49,471 nt of DNA, taken from Ureibacillus terrenus. Its GTDB lineage: Bacteria; Bacillota; Bacilli; Bacillales_A; Planococcaceae. Made by a program: the position numbers and the translations under genes. The notes beneath the pieces were generated by a model, which was given only the letters and a program-made list of their open reading frames with translations, made no database searches and was not told where the DNA came from. The stretch covers positions 1 to 49,471 of the forward strand of contig NZ_VIGD01000018.1 of the NCBI RefSeq assembly GCF_006569205.1, given 5' to 3'. Every line of letters starts with the position of its first letter. Positions within the stretch are counted from its first letter, which is position 1. Positions 11,576 through 20,334 of the stretch are shown here, one piece after another.

Positions 11576-12118
11576 TTAAAAGGAATATACTTCTCTTTTT
11601 AATATACCAATGTAAGGTAGATTGCGATATTTTTCCGCATAGTCCAATCCATAACCTACTACAAATCCATCCGGAACTTCAAATCCGACGATATCTGCTT
11701 TTATATCCACTTTCCGGCCGGATGGTTTATCCAGCAAGGTCACAATTTTAATGGAGTTGGCTTTGCGGTATTTGAACAAGTCCACTAAATAACTTAAGGT
11801 CAGCCCGCTGTCTATAATATCTTCGATGATGATGACATCCCGGCCTTCCACACTCGTGTTTAAATCTTTCAATATTTTTACCTCTCCTGAAGAAACCGTG
11901 GCATTTCCATAACTTGAAACATCCATAAAATCTATTTCAATATATGAATCGAACCTTTTCATCAAATCCGTCATAAATGGGATGGCCCCTTTTAATACAC
12001 CGACGGCCAATGGAAATTTATCCTTATATTCTTCAGTCAATTGTGCTCCAATTTCTGCAATTCTTTCTTGTATTTGATCTTCTGTAAACAATATTTTTTC
12101 GATATCATTATGAATCAT
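11576..12118 (-). CDS. hpt: Hypoxanthine phosphoribosyltransferase
   Basis: It salvages hypoxanthine (and often guanine) to the nucleotide using PRPP. The 180-residue protein contains the PRPP-binding motif [14 protein letters not shown] (about 98-111), MDVSSYGN and the C-terminal [23 protein letters not shown]. An open frame extends to 12181, but AGGAGG lies 6 nt before the ATG at 12118, and the N terminus then matches B. subtilis HprT (IHNDIEKIL). The tilS-hpt-ftsH order is conserved in Bacilli; TilS and Hpt are reported to act together on ftsH expression in B. subtilis. Confidence 0.96.
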   Translation of the reverse strand: MIHNDIEKILFTEDQIQERIAEIGAQLTEEYKDKFPLAVGVLKGAIPFMTDLMKRFDSYIEIDFMDVSSYGNATVSSGEVKILKDLNTSVEGRDVIIIEDIIDSGLTLSYLVDLFKYRKANSIKIVTLLDKPSGRKVDIKADIVGFEVPDGFVVGYGLDYAEKYRNLPYIGILKREVYSF

Positions 12119-12237
12119 GGTGTTCCTCCTAGCGCGAATAACAATTTCAAAACGACAGTTAGAATAATGAAACAAATTCATGTGAATTGCCCTTAAAAAG
12201 AATTATAGCCATTTTTAATGAATATTTAAAATAAACC

Positions 12238-13653
12238 TCATTTATTGTTAAAAACTTTTTGAATAATCATGACCATATCATCGTTCATTCTTTTCGCTTT
12301 GGAGAAGCGATGGTTCGCTCGGATCCCTACTACTGCTAGGATTTCATCTTTCGAATCAACTAGGATCGGCCAATCATCTCTTTCGATTAAAGGGATTTTT
12401 TCATCAATAAAAAGGCGGGATAAACGTTTTGCCTCATGCATGCCTTTTAAATGTATCCGGTCCCCTTCTTTCCGATTTCGAACTTTAAGAGGAAAAGCGA
12501 TGCTATCAGAATTGAAATAGTAAGAAGCAGTGGCATTTTGCTGGAAGTTGGCCGTTTCATCGGAGATTTTCCCTATGTATAAACGGAAACCGTTGAAAAC
12601 GTTCCATTCTCCAATTTCAACTGTCTGAATGCTGTCATCAGCTTTTGATGCCCGATATTTAAAGAAGGTAATAATATCATAACTTCTGTTTGCTATATAT
12701 TGGTCTGGCAGATGAATCATTGCATTCCCTTCTTGGGATTTGCATAATTCCAGAATTTTACTGCAAATGGAAAAACCTTTGTCATCCGAAAAACGATAAA
12801 GATAGTTTAATAGTATTAAAATGATTCTCCTTTGTAAAGCAAGTGGCTCTTTTTGAAGACGTTGAATATGTAATATAAAGCCGTCCCCCGCCTTTTCCAC
12901 AACAAAAGAAAATCGGCTGAGGGCGAGCTCATTCAAATATTCGTCATCTTGCTGCAAACTTTGGGACAATTGAAACGCATGAACCGCAACTTGAGGGTTC
13001 TCTTTTTTCAATAACGGGACAATATGATGGCGGAACCGGTTGCGGGTATAATCGTCCTTCAAATTGCTCGCATCCTCCCGGAAAGTGCCGCCTTGACCCT
13101 CCAAATATTTCCTGATTTCTTCCTTTGTCACTGTCAAAAATGGACGGATAATCGTCCCGGCGGCAAATGTCCGTTTGGAAGATATGCCTTTGAAACCTCC
13201 GACACTCCCCGATCTTGTCAGTGCCATCAGCATGGTTTCCAACTGATCATCCGCATGATGGGCCGTTACCAGCTTGTTAATTTTGTGTTGTTTCATCATT
13301 TCTGCAAAATAGGCATAACGCTCCCTGCGACAGACGGCCTGAGCGTTCCCGCCTTCTTTTTTTAATATCTCCGGAATCGGAATGCTCGTGCTGAAAATAG
13401 GGAGATTCTTTTCTTGGCAAAACCGCTCCACAAATAATCGATCTTCATAGGAAACTTCCCCTCTTAACATATGGTCCACATGGGCTACATACAAGTCAAT
13501 TTCCCATATTTTTTGAAAATGAAGAAAAAAATGGAGAAGACCCATGGAATCAACGCCGCCGGAACAAGCGATGAGAAGACGGTCTCCCGCTTCGACCAGT
13601 TGTTCTTCTTCTATAAACTTTTGCACTTTCTTTTCAAATGATAAAGTTGCCAT
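12238..13653 (-). CDS. tilS: tRNA(Ile)-lysidine synthetase
   Basis: It converts C34 of the CAU-anticodon tRNA-Ile to lysidine, an essential modification. The 471 residues begin with the PP-loop ATPase motif ACSGGVDSMGLLHF (SGGVDS near 30-35), followed by HVDHMLRG, TAHHADDQLETMLM and a C-terminal TilS substrate-binding domain (LKVRNRKEGDRIHLKGM, with DEKIPLIERDDWPIL). The ATG at 13653 starts 13 bp after the spoIIE stop, with GGGGTGA overlapping the junction. The yabS and yabT genes found between spoIIE and tilS in B. subtilis are missing. Confidence 0.96.
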   Translation of the reverse strand: MATLSFEKKVQKFIEEEQLVEAGDRLLIACSGGVDSMGLLHFFLHFQKIWEIDLYVAHVDHMLRGEVSYEDRLFVERFCQEKNLPIFSTSIPIPEILKKEGGNAQAVCRRERYAYFAEMMKQHKINKLVTAHHADDQLETMLMALTRSGSVGGFKGISSKRTFAAGTIIRPFLTVTKEEIRKYLEGQGGTFREDASNLKDDYTRNRFRHHIVPLLKKENPQVAVHAFQLSQSLQQDDEYLNELALSRFSFVVEKAGDGFILHIQRLQKEPLALQRRIILILLNYLYRFSDDKGFSICSKILELCKSQEGNAMIHLPDQYIANRSYDIITFFKYRASKADDSIQTVEIGEWNVFNGFRLYIGKISDETANFQQNATASYYFNSDSIAFPLKVRNRKEGDRIHLKGMHEAKRLSRLFIDEKIPLIERDDWPILVDSKDEILAVVGIRANHRFSKAKRMNDDMVMIIQKVFNNK

Positions 13654-13668
13654 CTTCTCACCCCGTTT

Positions 13669-16053
13669 TCATGAATTGGCCGGTCTAAATACAGCCCATT
13701 TGGGCGCAACGTGAGATACATTATAGATGATGACCGTGCAATCATCCTCTACTTCATATTTACCCTGATAGCTGTCCATGACGTCGTAAAGCAGGGCTTC
13801 AATCGGGATTCCTAAACGGATTTTGGATTTGATCAATTCAACAAAAAACTGTTCTTGTTCATCCCAATCATACTTGCTGGAGAATAACCCGTCAGAAACC
13901 ATTACGACATAATCATCCGCCATCAAGTTAACTTTTTCTGTTTCAATCGAGAATACCGGCATAAAACCTACCGGAGCCGAAGATCCTTCCACTTTTATCA
14001 GACGATCTCCGCGCAAAATATACGTGGACATGCTTCCCGCTTTCCAGGACCACAATTCTCCCTTTTGCAAATCCACCAATGCAAAATCAATCGTCGCATA
14101 CATATCCACTTCTCGATTTAAACTGAGCACATAATGCAACGTATGCATGGCAGTCTCCGGATTCATATTATAGCTTAAACATTCTCTCATCAACCGCACA
14201 AGACGTCGGCTTTCCCGCTTCGCTTCACGGCTGTGCCCCATGCCATCCGATAACATGACGGCCACCAGTCCGGGATGAATATGGAAAATGGCATGGGAAT
14301 CCCCGGAGACTGCGTTGGAATGTTTGGCTTTACTATATATATCATACTGTATTTTGTATCGGACGGCAGAACGAAATCTCACTTGGAAATGTTTAAATGG
14401 CTTTTGATGATTGGAGATCCGATCCACTTGAAACGGTTCGGAAAACACTTCGTAAAGAACAGGCAAAATCATTCGTTCGCACAATAAATATAAATCATCT
14501 TTATCCTGGGTGTTCACAAAAGAGCAAACGATGACCCGCTCACCCACTGTATTGTTCAACACATCAATTTGAAAACAATCAATATTCGCCCTCTTAAATT
14601 CCTGGCCCAATTCCTCTTCGACGGTTTTGAAAGAAAGTGTTTCATTTTTCATATCTTCCATCAGTTTATTTAAGTGATTGCTTAAATCCCTTAACTGCAG
14701 CGCAATCATTTTTTTCCCATGATAGAATTGCCCATTCATTTTGTCGTTATACAACTGATAATCAAGTTCTTCCAGCAATTTCGACGATTTTACGCATTTC
14801 GCCCTGATCAGCTCTTCCGTTTGCATCTGTTCCGCTTCGCTTAATCTCGATTTTGCATGGAACCATCTCCGTATATTCTCATCCATGCCGATATTATTTT
14901 CTCCCCAACACCGCTCATATCGGAAACAACTCATGCAAGTGGCGCACGGCTCTATTTTCCTCATGCCGCTTACATGTTCTGTCGATGTAAAATGGTCAAA
15001 CACCAATTCTTTCATAAACAAAACAAAACGCTGAAACGTCTCCAATTTTTCCGTTGTATGTTCCGTCAGCCATTGCTGCCGTTTCAAGAGCACTTCATCC
15101 CGTTTAGGACGGATGATGTTTTCCAAAAAGCCCAGCATTTTTTGAGGCAGTAATAAAAAGACGACTCCCGCAATCAACATGGAAACAAAGTATACGCTAT
15201 CAAGGGGCAGTGTCGAATCATAAAAAAAGAAAAAAATGCTCGGAATAAAACTTCCCAGTACAACCCCTGTCCTTCCCAATCCTTTAAAGAGACCGCTCGT
15301 TACACCCGTTAAAGAATAGACGGCAATCATGCCTGTAAAAGAAAGTTCCGAAATCCCCACCAATGCCCCGATAATGGTGGATACGCTTGATGCAACGGTT
15401 ACTCCGCCAGCAATCGCGGCAATCAAAATGGATAAATGCATGACGAATGTAAACAACGAGAAATAAGAGATGGTCAGGGCGTGCATCCCGGTAAGCACAA
15501 CCGCCAAAATCACCAGTCCCGCTCCTATGCGTTCATAACCCCATGCAGCGGACCAAAATCGGTACGGTTCCACAAAAAACAGTTTCACAAAGATTGTCAT
15601 GAAAAACGCCAAAATCATTTCATAATAAACATACATTTGGACGATCATAGGAGGGATGCCCATATGCACCAATCCTTGCCATAAAAACTGCCCAAAAAAG
15701 ACAGCAAAAGCCACAGCAACAGCTGCGGGCGGCTTCCAATACCGAAAACGCGTCAGCAATTCGTAAATGCCGAGCTGAATTAACAATATGAACCCCTGTC
15801 CGAAACTCAAACTAAGGGCGCCCGCGAGTCCGCCAACAAACACAGCCCACTTTTCATTTTCATATCGTTGCCGTACAATTGCCCACAATGGCAATAAAAA
15901 AGGGACTGCAGCTTCAAACATGACCGCTCTTGCAAGAAAAAAAGCCAAAAGGAAAAAGAACGAATGAATAAGGACGCTCATCTTTTTGATAGAAAAACGG
16001 GCAAACCGATCTGGCCATGACATTTTTTCATTGAGTATTTGAATATTTGACAT
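13669..16053 (-). CDS. spoIIE: Stage II sporulation protein E (membrane PP2C phosphatase)
   Basis: In the forespore it dephosphorylates SpoIIAA-P to release sigma-F, and it interacts with FtsZ at the polar septum. The 794 residues have about ten membrane spans in the first ~315 residues, a central regulatory domain with CATCMSCFRYERC, and a PP2C domain from about 575. That domain carries the metal-site aspartates in DGMGHSREAK (near 600), ATIDFALVD and MVSDGLFSSK. It is slightly shorter than the B. subtilis protein (827). The promoter at 16088-16120 has the 21-bp spacing and 0A-box typical of Spo0A-activated sigma-A promoters. Confidence 0.97.
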   Translation of the reverse strand: MSNIQILNEKMSWPDRFARFSIKKMSVLIHSFFFLLAFFLARAVMFEAAVPFLLPLWAIVRQRYENEKWAVFVGGLAGALSLSFGQGFILLIQLGIYELLTRFRYWKPPAAVAVAFAVFFGQFLWQGLVHMGIPPMIVQMYVYYEMILAFFMTIFVKLFFVEPYRFWSAAWGYERIGAGLVILAVVLTGMHALTISYFSLFTFVMHLSILIAAIAGGVTVASSVSTIIGALVGISELSFTGMIAVYSLTGVTSGLFKGLGRTGVVLGSFIPSIFFFFYDSTLPLDSVYFVSMLIAGVVFLLLPQKMLGFLENIIRPKRDEVLLKRQQWLTEHTTEKLETFQRFVLFMKELVFDHFTSTEHVSGMRKIEPCATCMSCFRYERCWGENNIGMDENIRRWFHAKSRLSEAEQMQTEELIRAKCVKSSKLLEELDYQLYNDKMNGQFYHGKKMIALQLRDLSNHLNKLMEDMKNETLSFKTVEEELGQEFKRANIDCFQIDVLNNTVGERVIVCSFVNTQDKDDLYLLCERMILPVLYEVFSEPFQVDRISNHQKPFKHFQVRFRSAVRYKIQYDIYSKAKHSNAVSGDSHAIFHIHPGLVAVMLSDGMGHSREAKRESRRLVRLMRECLSYNMNPETAMHTLHYVLSLNREVDMYATIDFALVDLQKGELWSWKAGSMSTYILRGDRLIKVEGSSAPVGFMPVFSIETEKVNLMADDYVVMVSDGLFSSKYDWDEQEQFFVELIKSKIRLGIPIEALLYDVMDSYQGKYEVEDDCTVIIYNVSHVAPKWAVFRPANS

Positions 16054-16087
16054 ATTCCATCCCCCTTTAGAGATATTGTTGCGCTCT

Positions 16088-16154
16088 ATTATAAAAAATT
16101 GGGGATGTAAAATTTGTCTAGTACTGCTCTAGTTTTAAAAATTTGTTCGACGAA
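16088..16154 (-). promoter_or_regulatory. spoIIE promoter with Spo0A boxes
   Basis: On the minus strand TAGACA (16115-16120) and TATAAT (16088-16093) are separated by 21 bp, the unusual spacing known for Spo0A-activated spoIIE and spoIIG promoters of B. subtilis. A TTTGTC-type 0A box (plus strand TTTGTCTAG at 16113-16121) overlaps the -35. A second, TTCGTCGAA (minus strand, 16146-16154), differs at one position from the TTTGTCGAA consensus. Confidence 0.75.
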
Positions 16155-16390
16155 TTGCTTAATAACTTAACAAATTATTTTCTTTCGCAAGTTGTGTCGC
16201 TTTTCATCAATATTTATTTGATTGCAATAACAGTTTTTTATGACAACATAATATTGTATGGGTATTAAAAACTTTTTAGATATAACTCCTAAAAGCTTTC
16301 TCGCCCCACTAAATTGGCGTCAATCTTTGAAGCGCAATGCATTTACGAAACATATGCTCGGCAAAAACAAGTGAAATGGGTACTGATTTT
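16155..16390. other. spoIIE-yabR intergenic stretch without a recognised gene
   Basis: In B. subtilis two tRNA genes (Met and Glu) occupy this position; no tRNA-like cloverleaf is seen here. A plus-strand open frame of 38 codons (ATG at about 16258, peptide MGIKNFLDITPKSFLAPLNW onward) ends just before the bidirectional terminator at 16393-16435. It has no ribosome binding site, so coding status is doubtful. Confidence 0.45.
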
Positions 16391-16392
16391 AT

Positions 16393-16435
16393 AAAAAAAA
16401 GTCGACTATTGGCAGGAAATAGTCGACTCTTTTTT
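16393..16435 (-). terminator. yabR terminator (bidirectional)
   Basis: AGTCGACTATT / AATAGTCGACT forms an 11-bp stem with a 7-nt loop. The minus strand continues TTTTTTTTATAAAA, and the plus strand also ends in a T-run (CTTTTTTACGG), so it can work on both strands. It lies about 80 bp beyond the yabR stop. Confidence 0.85.
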
Positions 16436-16511
16436 ACGGTGAACCGATGATGTTACCTCTATATTTTGACAATTTATTTACGCTAAACTTCTTCACTTAA
16501 TAGACAGCAAA

Positions 16512-16937
16512 CTACCCTCTTCTTGCGCCACGTCCACCTCGTTTTGACTCAGTTGCGCGTCTTAATGAAGCAAGACGCTCATCACTATCTCTTAAAAATT
16601 TTGCCAATTTTTGTTCAAAGCTTTCTCTCGATTGACGTTCATTTCGTTCATTTGAACGGTGGTCTCGACGTGGTCTTTGAGGACGGTCAGGTCTTTCTGA
16701 TTGGTCTTTAGCCTTTCTGATGGAAAGTCCAATTTTTCCATCCTCTTCTACATTTAACACTTTTACTTCCACAATATCTCCGACTTTGAGATGATCGTGG
16801 ATGTCTTTTACGTAGTTATCAGCTACTTCGCTAATGTGGACAAGGCCCGTTCTACCATCTGGCAGCTCAACAAATGCTCCAAAATTTGTAATTCCTGTGA
16901 CCTTCCCTTGTAATTTGCTGCCTACTTCAATTGACAT
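16512..16937 (-). CDS. yabR: S1-domain RNA-binding protein (YabR family)
   Basis: This is a general RNA-binding protein; its precise role is not established. Of 141 residues, positions 1-75 form one S1 domain (VGSKLQGKVTGITNFGAFVEL, HISEVADNYVKDIHDHLKVG, VKVLNVEEDGKIGLSIRKA). The rest is a very basic, Arg/Asp/Glu-rich low-complexity tail ending in GRGARRG, probably disordered and RNA-interacting. The ribosome binding site AAGGAGGAG precedes the ATG by about 8 nt. TATAAT elements on the minus strand (about 17000-17046) may be its promoter. It lies downstream of divIC as in B. subtilis. Confidence 0.9.
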   Translation of the reverse strand: MSIEVGSKLQGKVTGITNFGAFVELPDGRTGLVHISEVADNYVKDIHDHLKVGDIVEVKVLNVEEDGKIGLSIRKAKDQSERPDRPQRPRRDHRSNERNERQSRESFEQKLAKFLRDSDERLASLRRATESKRGGRGARRG

Positions 16938-17052
16938 AAAAAAAATGCTCCTCCTTAAAAATTTAGCGGCTAAAACTAAGCCAGAATTTTTGTTATATAT
17001 AGATTATATACGAGCAAAAAAAATGTAACTGCTCTCTTTCATTATAGCCGAC

Positions 17053-17085
17053 AAAAAAAGAGTGTCAACAAGACAACTCTTTTTT
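17053..17085 (-). terminator. divIC terminator
   Basis: GAGTTGTC / GACACTC (one bulged base) forms a stem followed by TTTTTTTG on the minus strand, about 85 bp past the divIC stop. Confidence 0.7.
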
Positions 17086-17168
17086 CGGCATCTATTTTTT
17101 GAATTTTATCATCACTTTTTACAAAAATTTCTTTTTGTCAGAAAAATATTATGAAGGTCCGATAAACA

Positions 17169-17624
17169 TTATTTATCACTATTTTCTTTATGCTTTTCCT
17201 CTTCTTCAGCTGATTTTTCATCTTTATCTTTTTTTTCCTGATCCTTTTTTGGAATCGTAAAAATGATTTCTCCTTTATCGGACAAGAAATACTCTTTGCG
17301 GGCCAGTTTTGCAATATATTCGTCATCTTCCAGCTTCTTTATTTGCAATTTTAGTTGCTCCTGTTGTTTTTTTACTTCTTCCAGCTCCGCCAGCATCTTC
17401 TCTTTTTGCGCTTCTTTTTCCGCCAATCTTTCGTTTTGGTTCAAAATCATGCCCATCAAACAAACCAGGACGACGGATGCGATAATGAAAAATGCTGTCA
17501 GCCTTCTTCTCAATCCTATTTTCTTCTTTACCTTTTTTTCCAATTGGCGGTCCGCTGTACGAACGTAATCATTTTCGATTTTACGAACATTCATGGTTTG
17601 TTTCCGATGATAGCCATTACCCAC
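17169..17624 (-). CDS. divIC: Septum formation initiator DivIC (FtsB-like)
   Basis: This bitopic divisome protein works with FtsL and DivIB. The chosen GTG start (17624, with GGGAGGTGA at good spacing) gives 151 residues. A cytoplasmic basic region carries KKKIGLRRRL, one membrane span follows (about 42-62, LTAFFIIASVVLVCLMGMIL), then a coiled coil (about 63-105, rich in Glu, Lys and Gln) and the conserved DDEYIAKLARKEYFLSDKGEIIF. The end is a very charged Lys/Glu tail. It follows yabQ, as in B. subtilis (yabP-yabQ-divIC). Confidence 0.93.
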   Translation of the reverse strand: MGNGYHRKQTMNVRKIENDYVRTADRQLEKKVKKKIGLRRRLTAFFIIASVVLVCLMGMILNQNERLAEKEAQKEKMLAELEEVKKQQEQLKLQIKKLEDDEYIAKLARKEYFLSDKGEIIFTIPKKDQEKKDKDEKSAEEEEKHKENSDK

Positions 17625-17669
17625 ATCCGTCACCTCCCGAAAATTCACTATAATGTCATTATACCTTAG

Positions 17670-18167
17670 TTATGGTTGCTTTTTGAAGATGGCTCTTTTC
17701 ATGTTTATAAATTTTCTTTGAAAAGGTTTTTGGATGATGGTCCAAAGTTTATAGAACGGCCAAATGAATATCTTGATGATTCGTACAAGCAGACGGATCA
17801 TTCCCCGGATCATTTTGAAAACAAAGTTGATAAAGGCGATGATCGGCCGAACGATCAACATAATGAACAGCCGGCCAAGAAATCGGAAAAATGGCTGAAA
17901 TATCGATTCATAAAGAAAGATGCCTAAGATTTGTGATAATGGGTCGACTAAACGCCACTCTCCACCCTTTATGATGAAAATGATATAAAAGCTGGCAACA
18001 CCTAATAAAGCCCAGACGATGATTTCGAGAATCCAAGATATTTTTCGTAATAATGACTTGGGAGCCAAGGCGCTGATGCAGATTCTTGTTGCGTCAATAA
18101 CCGCGCCAATAAGGATGCCGCTCGCCGCCATTATTACGATGCTGAAAAATTGTTCGTTGACCGTCAT
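17670..18167 (-). CDS. yabQ: Spore cortex biosynthesis protein YabQ
   Basis: In B. subtilis YabQ is a membrane protein of the mother cell needed for cortex formation. The 165 residues have an N-terminal span (about 9-28, IVIMAASGILIGAVIDATR), more hydrophobic segments (about 43-66 and 80-125) and a basic C terminus. The start overlaps the yabP stop by 4 bp (ATGA), so the two are translationally coupled. Expression probably comes from the sigma-E-type promoter before yabP. Confidence 0.92.
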   Translation of the reverse strand: MTVNEQFFSIVIMAASGILIGAVIDATRICISALAPKSLLRKISWILEIIVWALLGVASFYIIFIIKGGEWRLVDPLSQILGIFLYESIFQPFFRFLGRLFIMLIVRPIIAFINFVFKMIRGMIRLLVRIIKIFIWPFYKLWTIIQKPFQRKFINMKRAIFKKQP

Positions 18168-18463
18168 CCAAACAATTTATGGAGAAAGCCTTTAGCCAAC
18201 CCTGCGTCGTCATCATCGTATTGAAGAGCTTTGACATTGCCTTCCAATGTCAATAACCCTTTGTCCACATCCAAATGGACAATGCGCAATTCTTCCCCCC
18301 GAATGAGCAGATGACCTTGGGAAGTCCGTACGTAAAATTCCTCCTGATCGAATCTTTCAATTTCCTTTACTGATGTCATATCCAATCTTTTTCTATTTCT
18401 CACAGTCACAAGGTGATCACCGGAAGTGATAGTATAATTGTTTTCCTGATGTAATTGTGTCAT
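18164..18463 (-). CDS. yabP: Sporulation protein YabP
   Basis: This small protein of the YabP/YqfC family is required for spore cortex assembly in B. subtilis. The 99 residues include NYTITSGDHLVTVRNRKRL and SVKEIERFDQEEFYVRTSQG, then LLIRGEELRIVHLDVDKG, the family pattern. AAGGAGG lies about 8 nt before the ATG. A sigma-E-type promoter is located at 18498-18527, overlapping the rqcP terminator. It heads the yabP-yabQ(-divIC) unit. Confidence 0.93.
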   Translation of the reverse strand: MTQLHQENNYTITSGDHLVTVRNRKRLDMTSVKEIERFDQEEFYVRTSQGHLLIRGEELRIVHLDVDKGLLTLEGNVKALQYDDDDAGLAKGFLHKLFG

Positions 18464-18497
18464 AATCCGTTCCTCCTTCTAATGGTTTGTTCTGTTC

Positions 18498-18527
18498 ACT
18501 TTATGCGGGAAATAAAAAAAGCATGAC
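18498..18527 (-). promoter_or_regulatory. Putative sigma-E promoter of yabP-yabQ
   Basis: On the minus strand GTCATGCT (18520-18527) and CATAAAGT (18498-18505) are 14 bp apart. They resemble the sigma-E consensus (GTCATATT, CATACANT). The -35 overlaps the right arm of the rqcP terminator. Position, and the known sigma-E control of yabP/yabQ in B. subtilis, support it. Confidence 0.55.
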
Positions 18528-18546
18528 AACAAACCCGTGCCATGCT
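18513..18546 (-). terminator. rqcP terminator overlapping the stop codon
   Basis: AGCATGGCA / TTGTCATGCT forms a stem with a roughly 8-nt loop, followed by TTTTTTT on the minus strand. The left arm begins inside the rqcP TAG stop. Confidence 0.75.
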
Positions 18547-18865
18547 ATAAAAAAATATTTTTTCTTCTCTCTTTATCTTCTTCATCATCAATAAATTCTG
18601 GTTCGATTTTATCCAGTTTTTCTTCCTTGATGATGGTATACATTTTGCCGGCCTCTTCTTTACGGACATTTTCTTTAATTTCTTCAATCCGGACAGTGAC
18701 GATTTTTTGTCCAAAACGGATAGTCAGTTCATCGCCGGCATTGACATCGGTAGAAGCTTTTGCCACTTTTCCGTTGATGGTGATTCGTCCTTGATCCGCC
18801 ACTTCTTTTGCCAATGTGCGGCGTTTAATTAATCGGGATACTTTTAAAAACTTGTCTAGTCGCAT
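18545..18865 (-). CDS. rqcP: S4-domain protein RqcP (YabO), ribosome quality control
   Basis: In B. subtilis RqcP binds the 50S-RqcH complex and supports C-terminal alanine tailing of stalled nascent chains. The 106 residues start with a complete S4 RNA-binding domain (MRLDKFLKVSRLIKRRTLAK, then GRITINGKVAKASTDVNAGDELTIRFG). An acidic/basic tail of about 45 residues makes the protein longer than the B. subtilis one (about 86). It lies 3 bp after the yabN stop, so the pair is probably co-transcribed. Confidence 0.93.
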   Translation of the reverse strand: MRLDKFLKVSRLIKRRTLAKEVADQGRITINGKVAKASTDVNAGDELTIRFGQKIVTVRIEEIKENVRKEEAGKMYTIIKEEKLDKIEPEFIDDEEDKERRKNIFL

Positions 18866-18868
18866 AGG

Positions 18869-20326
18869 CTACTCCTTTTCTAATTGTTTTGCTTCATTCC
18901 AAAATTCGTCCAATTGTTCCAATGTAAAATCTTCGAAAGATTTTCCGCTCTTTCTTACCTGTTCTTCGACAAATCTAAACCTTTTTGCAAATTTTTCATT
19001 GGCGTGAATCATCGCTTCCTCAGGGGAGATTTTATAAAAACGGGCGATATTGACAAGAGTGAACAATACATCCCCAAACTCATCCAATATAGTGTCATTT
19101 GTACCTTTCTCTAATTCATTGCGAAATTCCTGCCATTCCTCTTCAAATTTCTTGATCGCTCCGGCTGCATCAGGCCAGTCAAAGCCGACTGAAGCGGCTT
19201 TTTTCTGATAATTATAGGACGTTTGCAATGAGGAACCAGGGCGGTATTCTCCTTTAAGCAGCGATTCCTCCTGTTTGCCCTTCTCTTTCTTTTTAATTTC
19301 CTCCCAATTCAATACGACTTCATCGGCATCTTTTACGCTGATGTCGCCAAAAACATGCGGATGGCGGCGAATCATTTTCCCGGAAATACTTTCTAATACT
19401 TCCTCCAAATTGAAGTAACCTTCATCTTCTCCGATTTGGGCATGCAAAAACACTTGCAACAAAATATCCCCGAGTTCTTCCACCATGCCAAAATCGTCTT
19501 TTTCATCGACCGCTGCAAGAAACTCATGAACTTCTTCGATCAAATATTTTTTTAAGCTTTCATGGGTTTGCTTGCGATCCCACGGGCAGCCGTTCGGGCC
19601 GCGCAACGTCGCAATGATCCTTCTGAAAGTCGTCCAATCTTTTAAAGCATCCAAATCGCTTTTTACCGGCGGAACATAAACCGTTGTCAAGTTATTGAGT
19701 TCCACCGTCTGATCCAATTCATATAGCGGCACGGTTTGAAGCTGTTCATTGCTGGATCCCGCACCGGTAATAACCGTGACCGGATAATCATCCCTGTATT
19801 TTTCCATCAATTTTAATTTTACCTCGGAAGCGCTGAACTGGTCATACACTTGGGCAATCAGCACATGGCAACGCATATTGACATCATGGATGGAGAAACT
19901 TGTTCCATCCAACAATTGGAATCCTTCAATGGGATCAATTTTTAACGCGGTGAAAATGGCATCTAAAAAGCTTTGTCCCCCTTCGATGGAAATTTGGACT
20001 TTGCCTTGTTTTTCAGCCTCAATCAGCATTTGCACCGTTTGTTCCGCCACTAAAGGATGCCCGGGAACGGCATAGACCACTTGCCCGTCCTTCGCGGCTT
20101 CTACCAAACGTTCAACAATTTCCTCGTATACAGGCTGAAAAGCATCATGTTTTTCGTATACTTCATCGAAACTTTCAAATCGCAATCCTTCCTTTTGCAA
20201 TTCCGCAAGAACAGGGTGATCCATTGTACGAACGAACACTTTTTTTGCTTCTTTCAATTTTTTATACACGCCCATTGGCAATTGTTCATAATCCGACGAT
20301 CCGAGTCCAACGATTGTAATCTGCAT
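18869..20326 (-). CDS. yabN: Tetrapyrrole-methylase-like / MazG fusion protein (YabN)
   Basis: This bifunctional protein has an N-terminal SAM-dependent methylase-like domain (about 1-220, ITIVGLGSSDYEQLPMGVY and VVYAVPGHPLVAEQTVQ). A MazG nucleoside triphosphate pyrophosphohydrolase follows (about 230-480, LRGPNGCPWDRKQTHESL, EELGDILLQVFLHA). A second MazG half-repeat carries DEFGDVLFTLVNIARF. MazG proteins hydrolyse non-canonical or excess NTPs; the methylase substrate is unknown. The 485 residues match B. subtilis YabN. The gene begins 8 bp after the flippase gene upstream. Confidence 0.93.
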   Translation of the reverse strand: MQITIVGLGSSDYEQLPMGVYKKLKEAKKVFVRTMDHPVLAELQKEGLRFESFDEVYEKHDAFQPVYEEIVERLVEAAKDGQVVYAVPGHPLVAEQTVQMLIEAEKQGKVQISIEGGQSFLDAIFTALKIDPIEGFQLLDGTSFSIHDVNMRCHVLIAQVYDQFSASEVKLKLMEKYRDDYPVTVITGAGSSNEQLQTVPLYELDQTVELNNLTTVYVPPVKSDLDALKDWTTFRRIIATLRGPNGCPWDRKQTHESLKKYLIEEVHEFLAAVDEKDDFGMVEELGDILLQVFLHAQIGEDEGYFNLEEVLESISGKMIRRHPHVFGDISVKDADEVVLNWEEIKKKEKGKQEESLLKGEYRPGSSLQTSYNYQKKAASVGFDWPDAAGAIKKFEEEWQEFRNELEKGTNDTILDEFGDVLFTLVNIARFYKISPEEAMIHANEKFAKRFRFVEEQVRKSGKSFEDFTLEQLDEFWNEAKQLEKE

Positions 20327-20334
20327 ACAACCAC

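Noticed and set aside
16155..16390. tRNA-Met and tRNA-Glu genes expected by synteny
   Set aside because: No T-loop (GGTTCRANYCC) or acceptor pairing is found on either strand.
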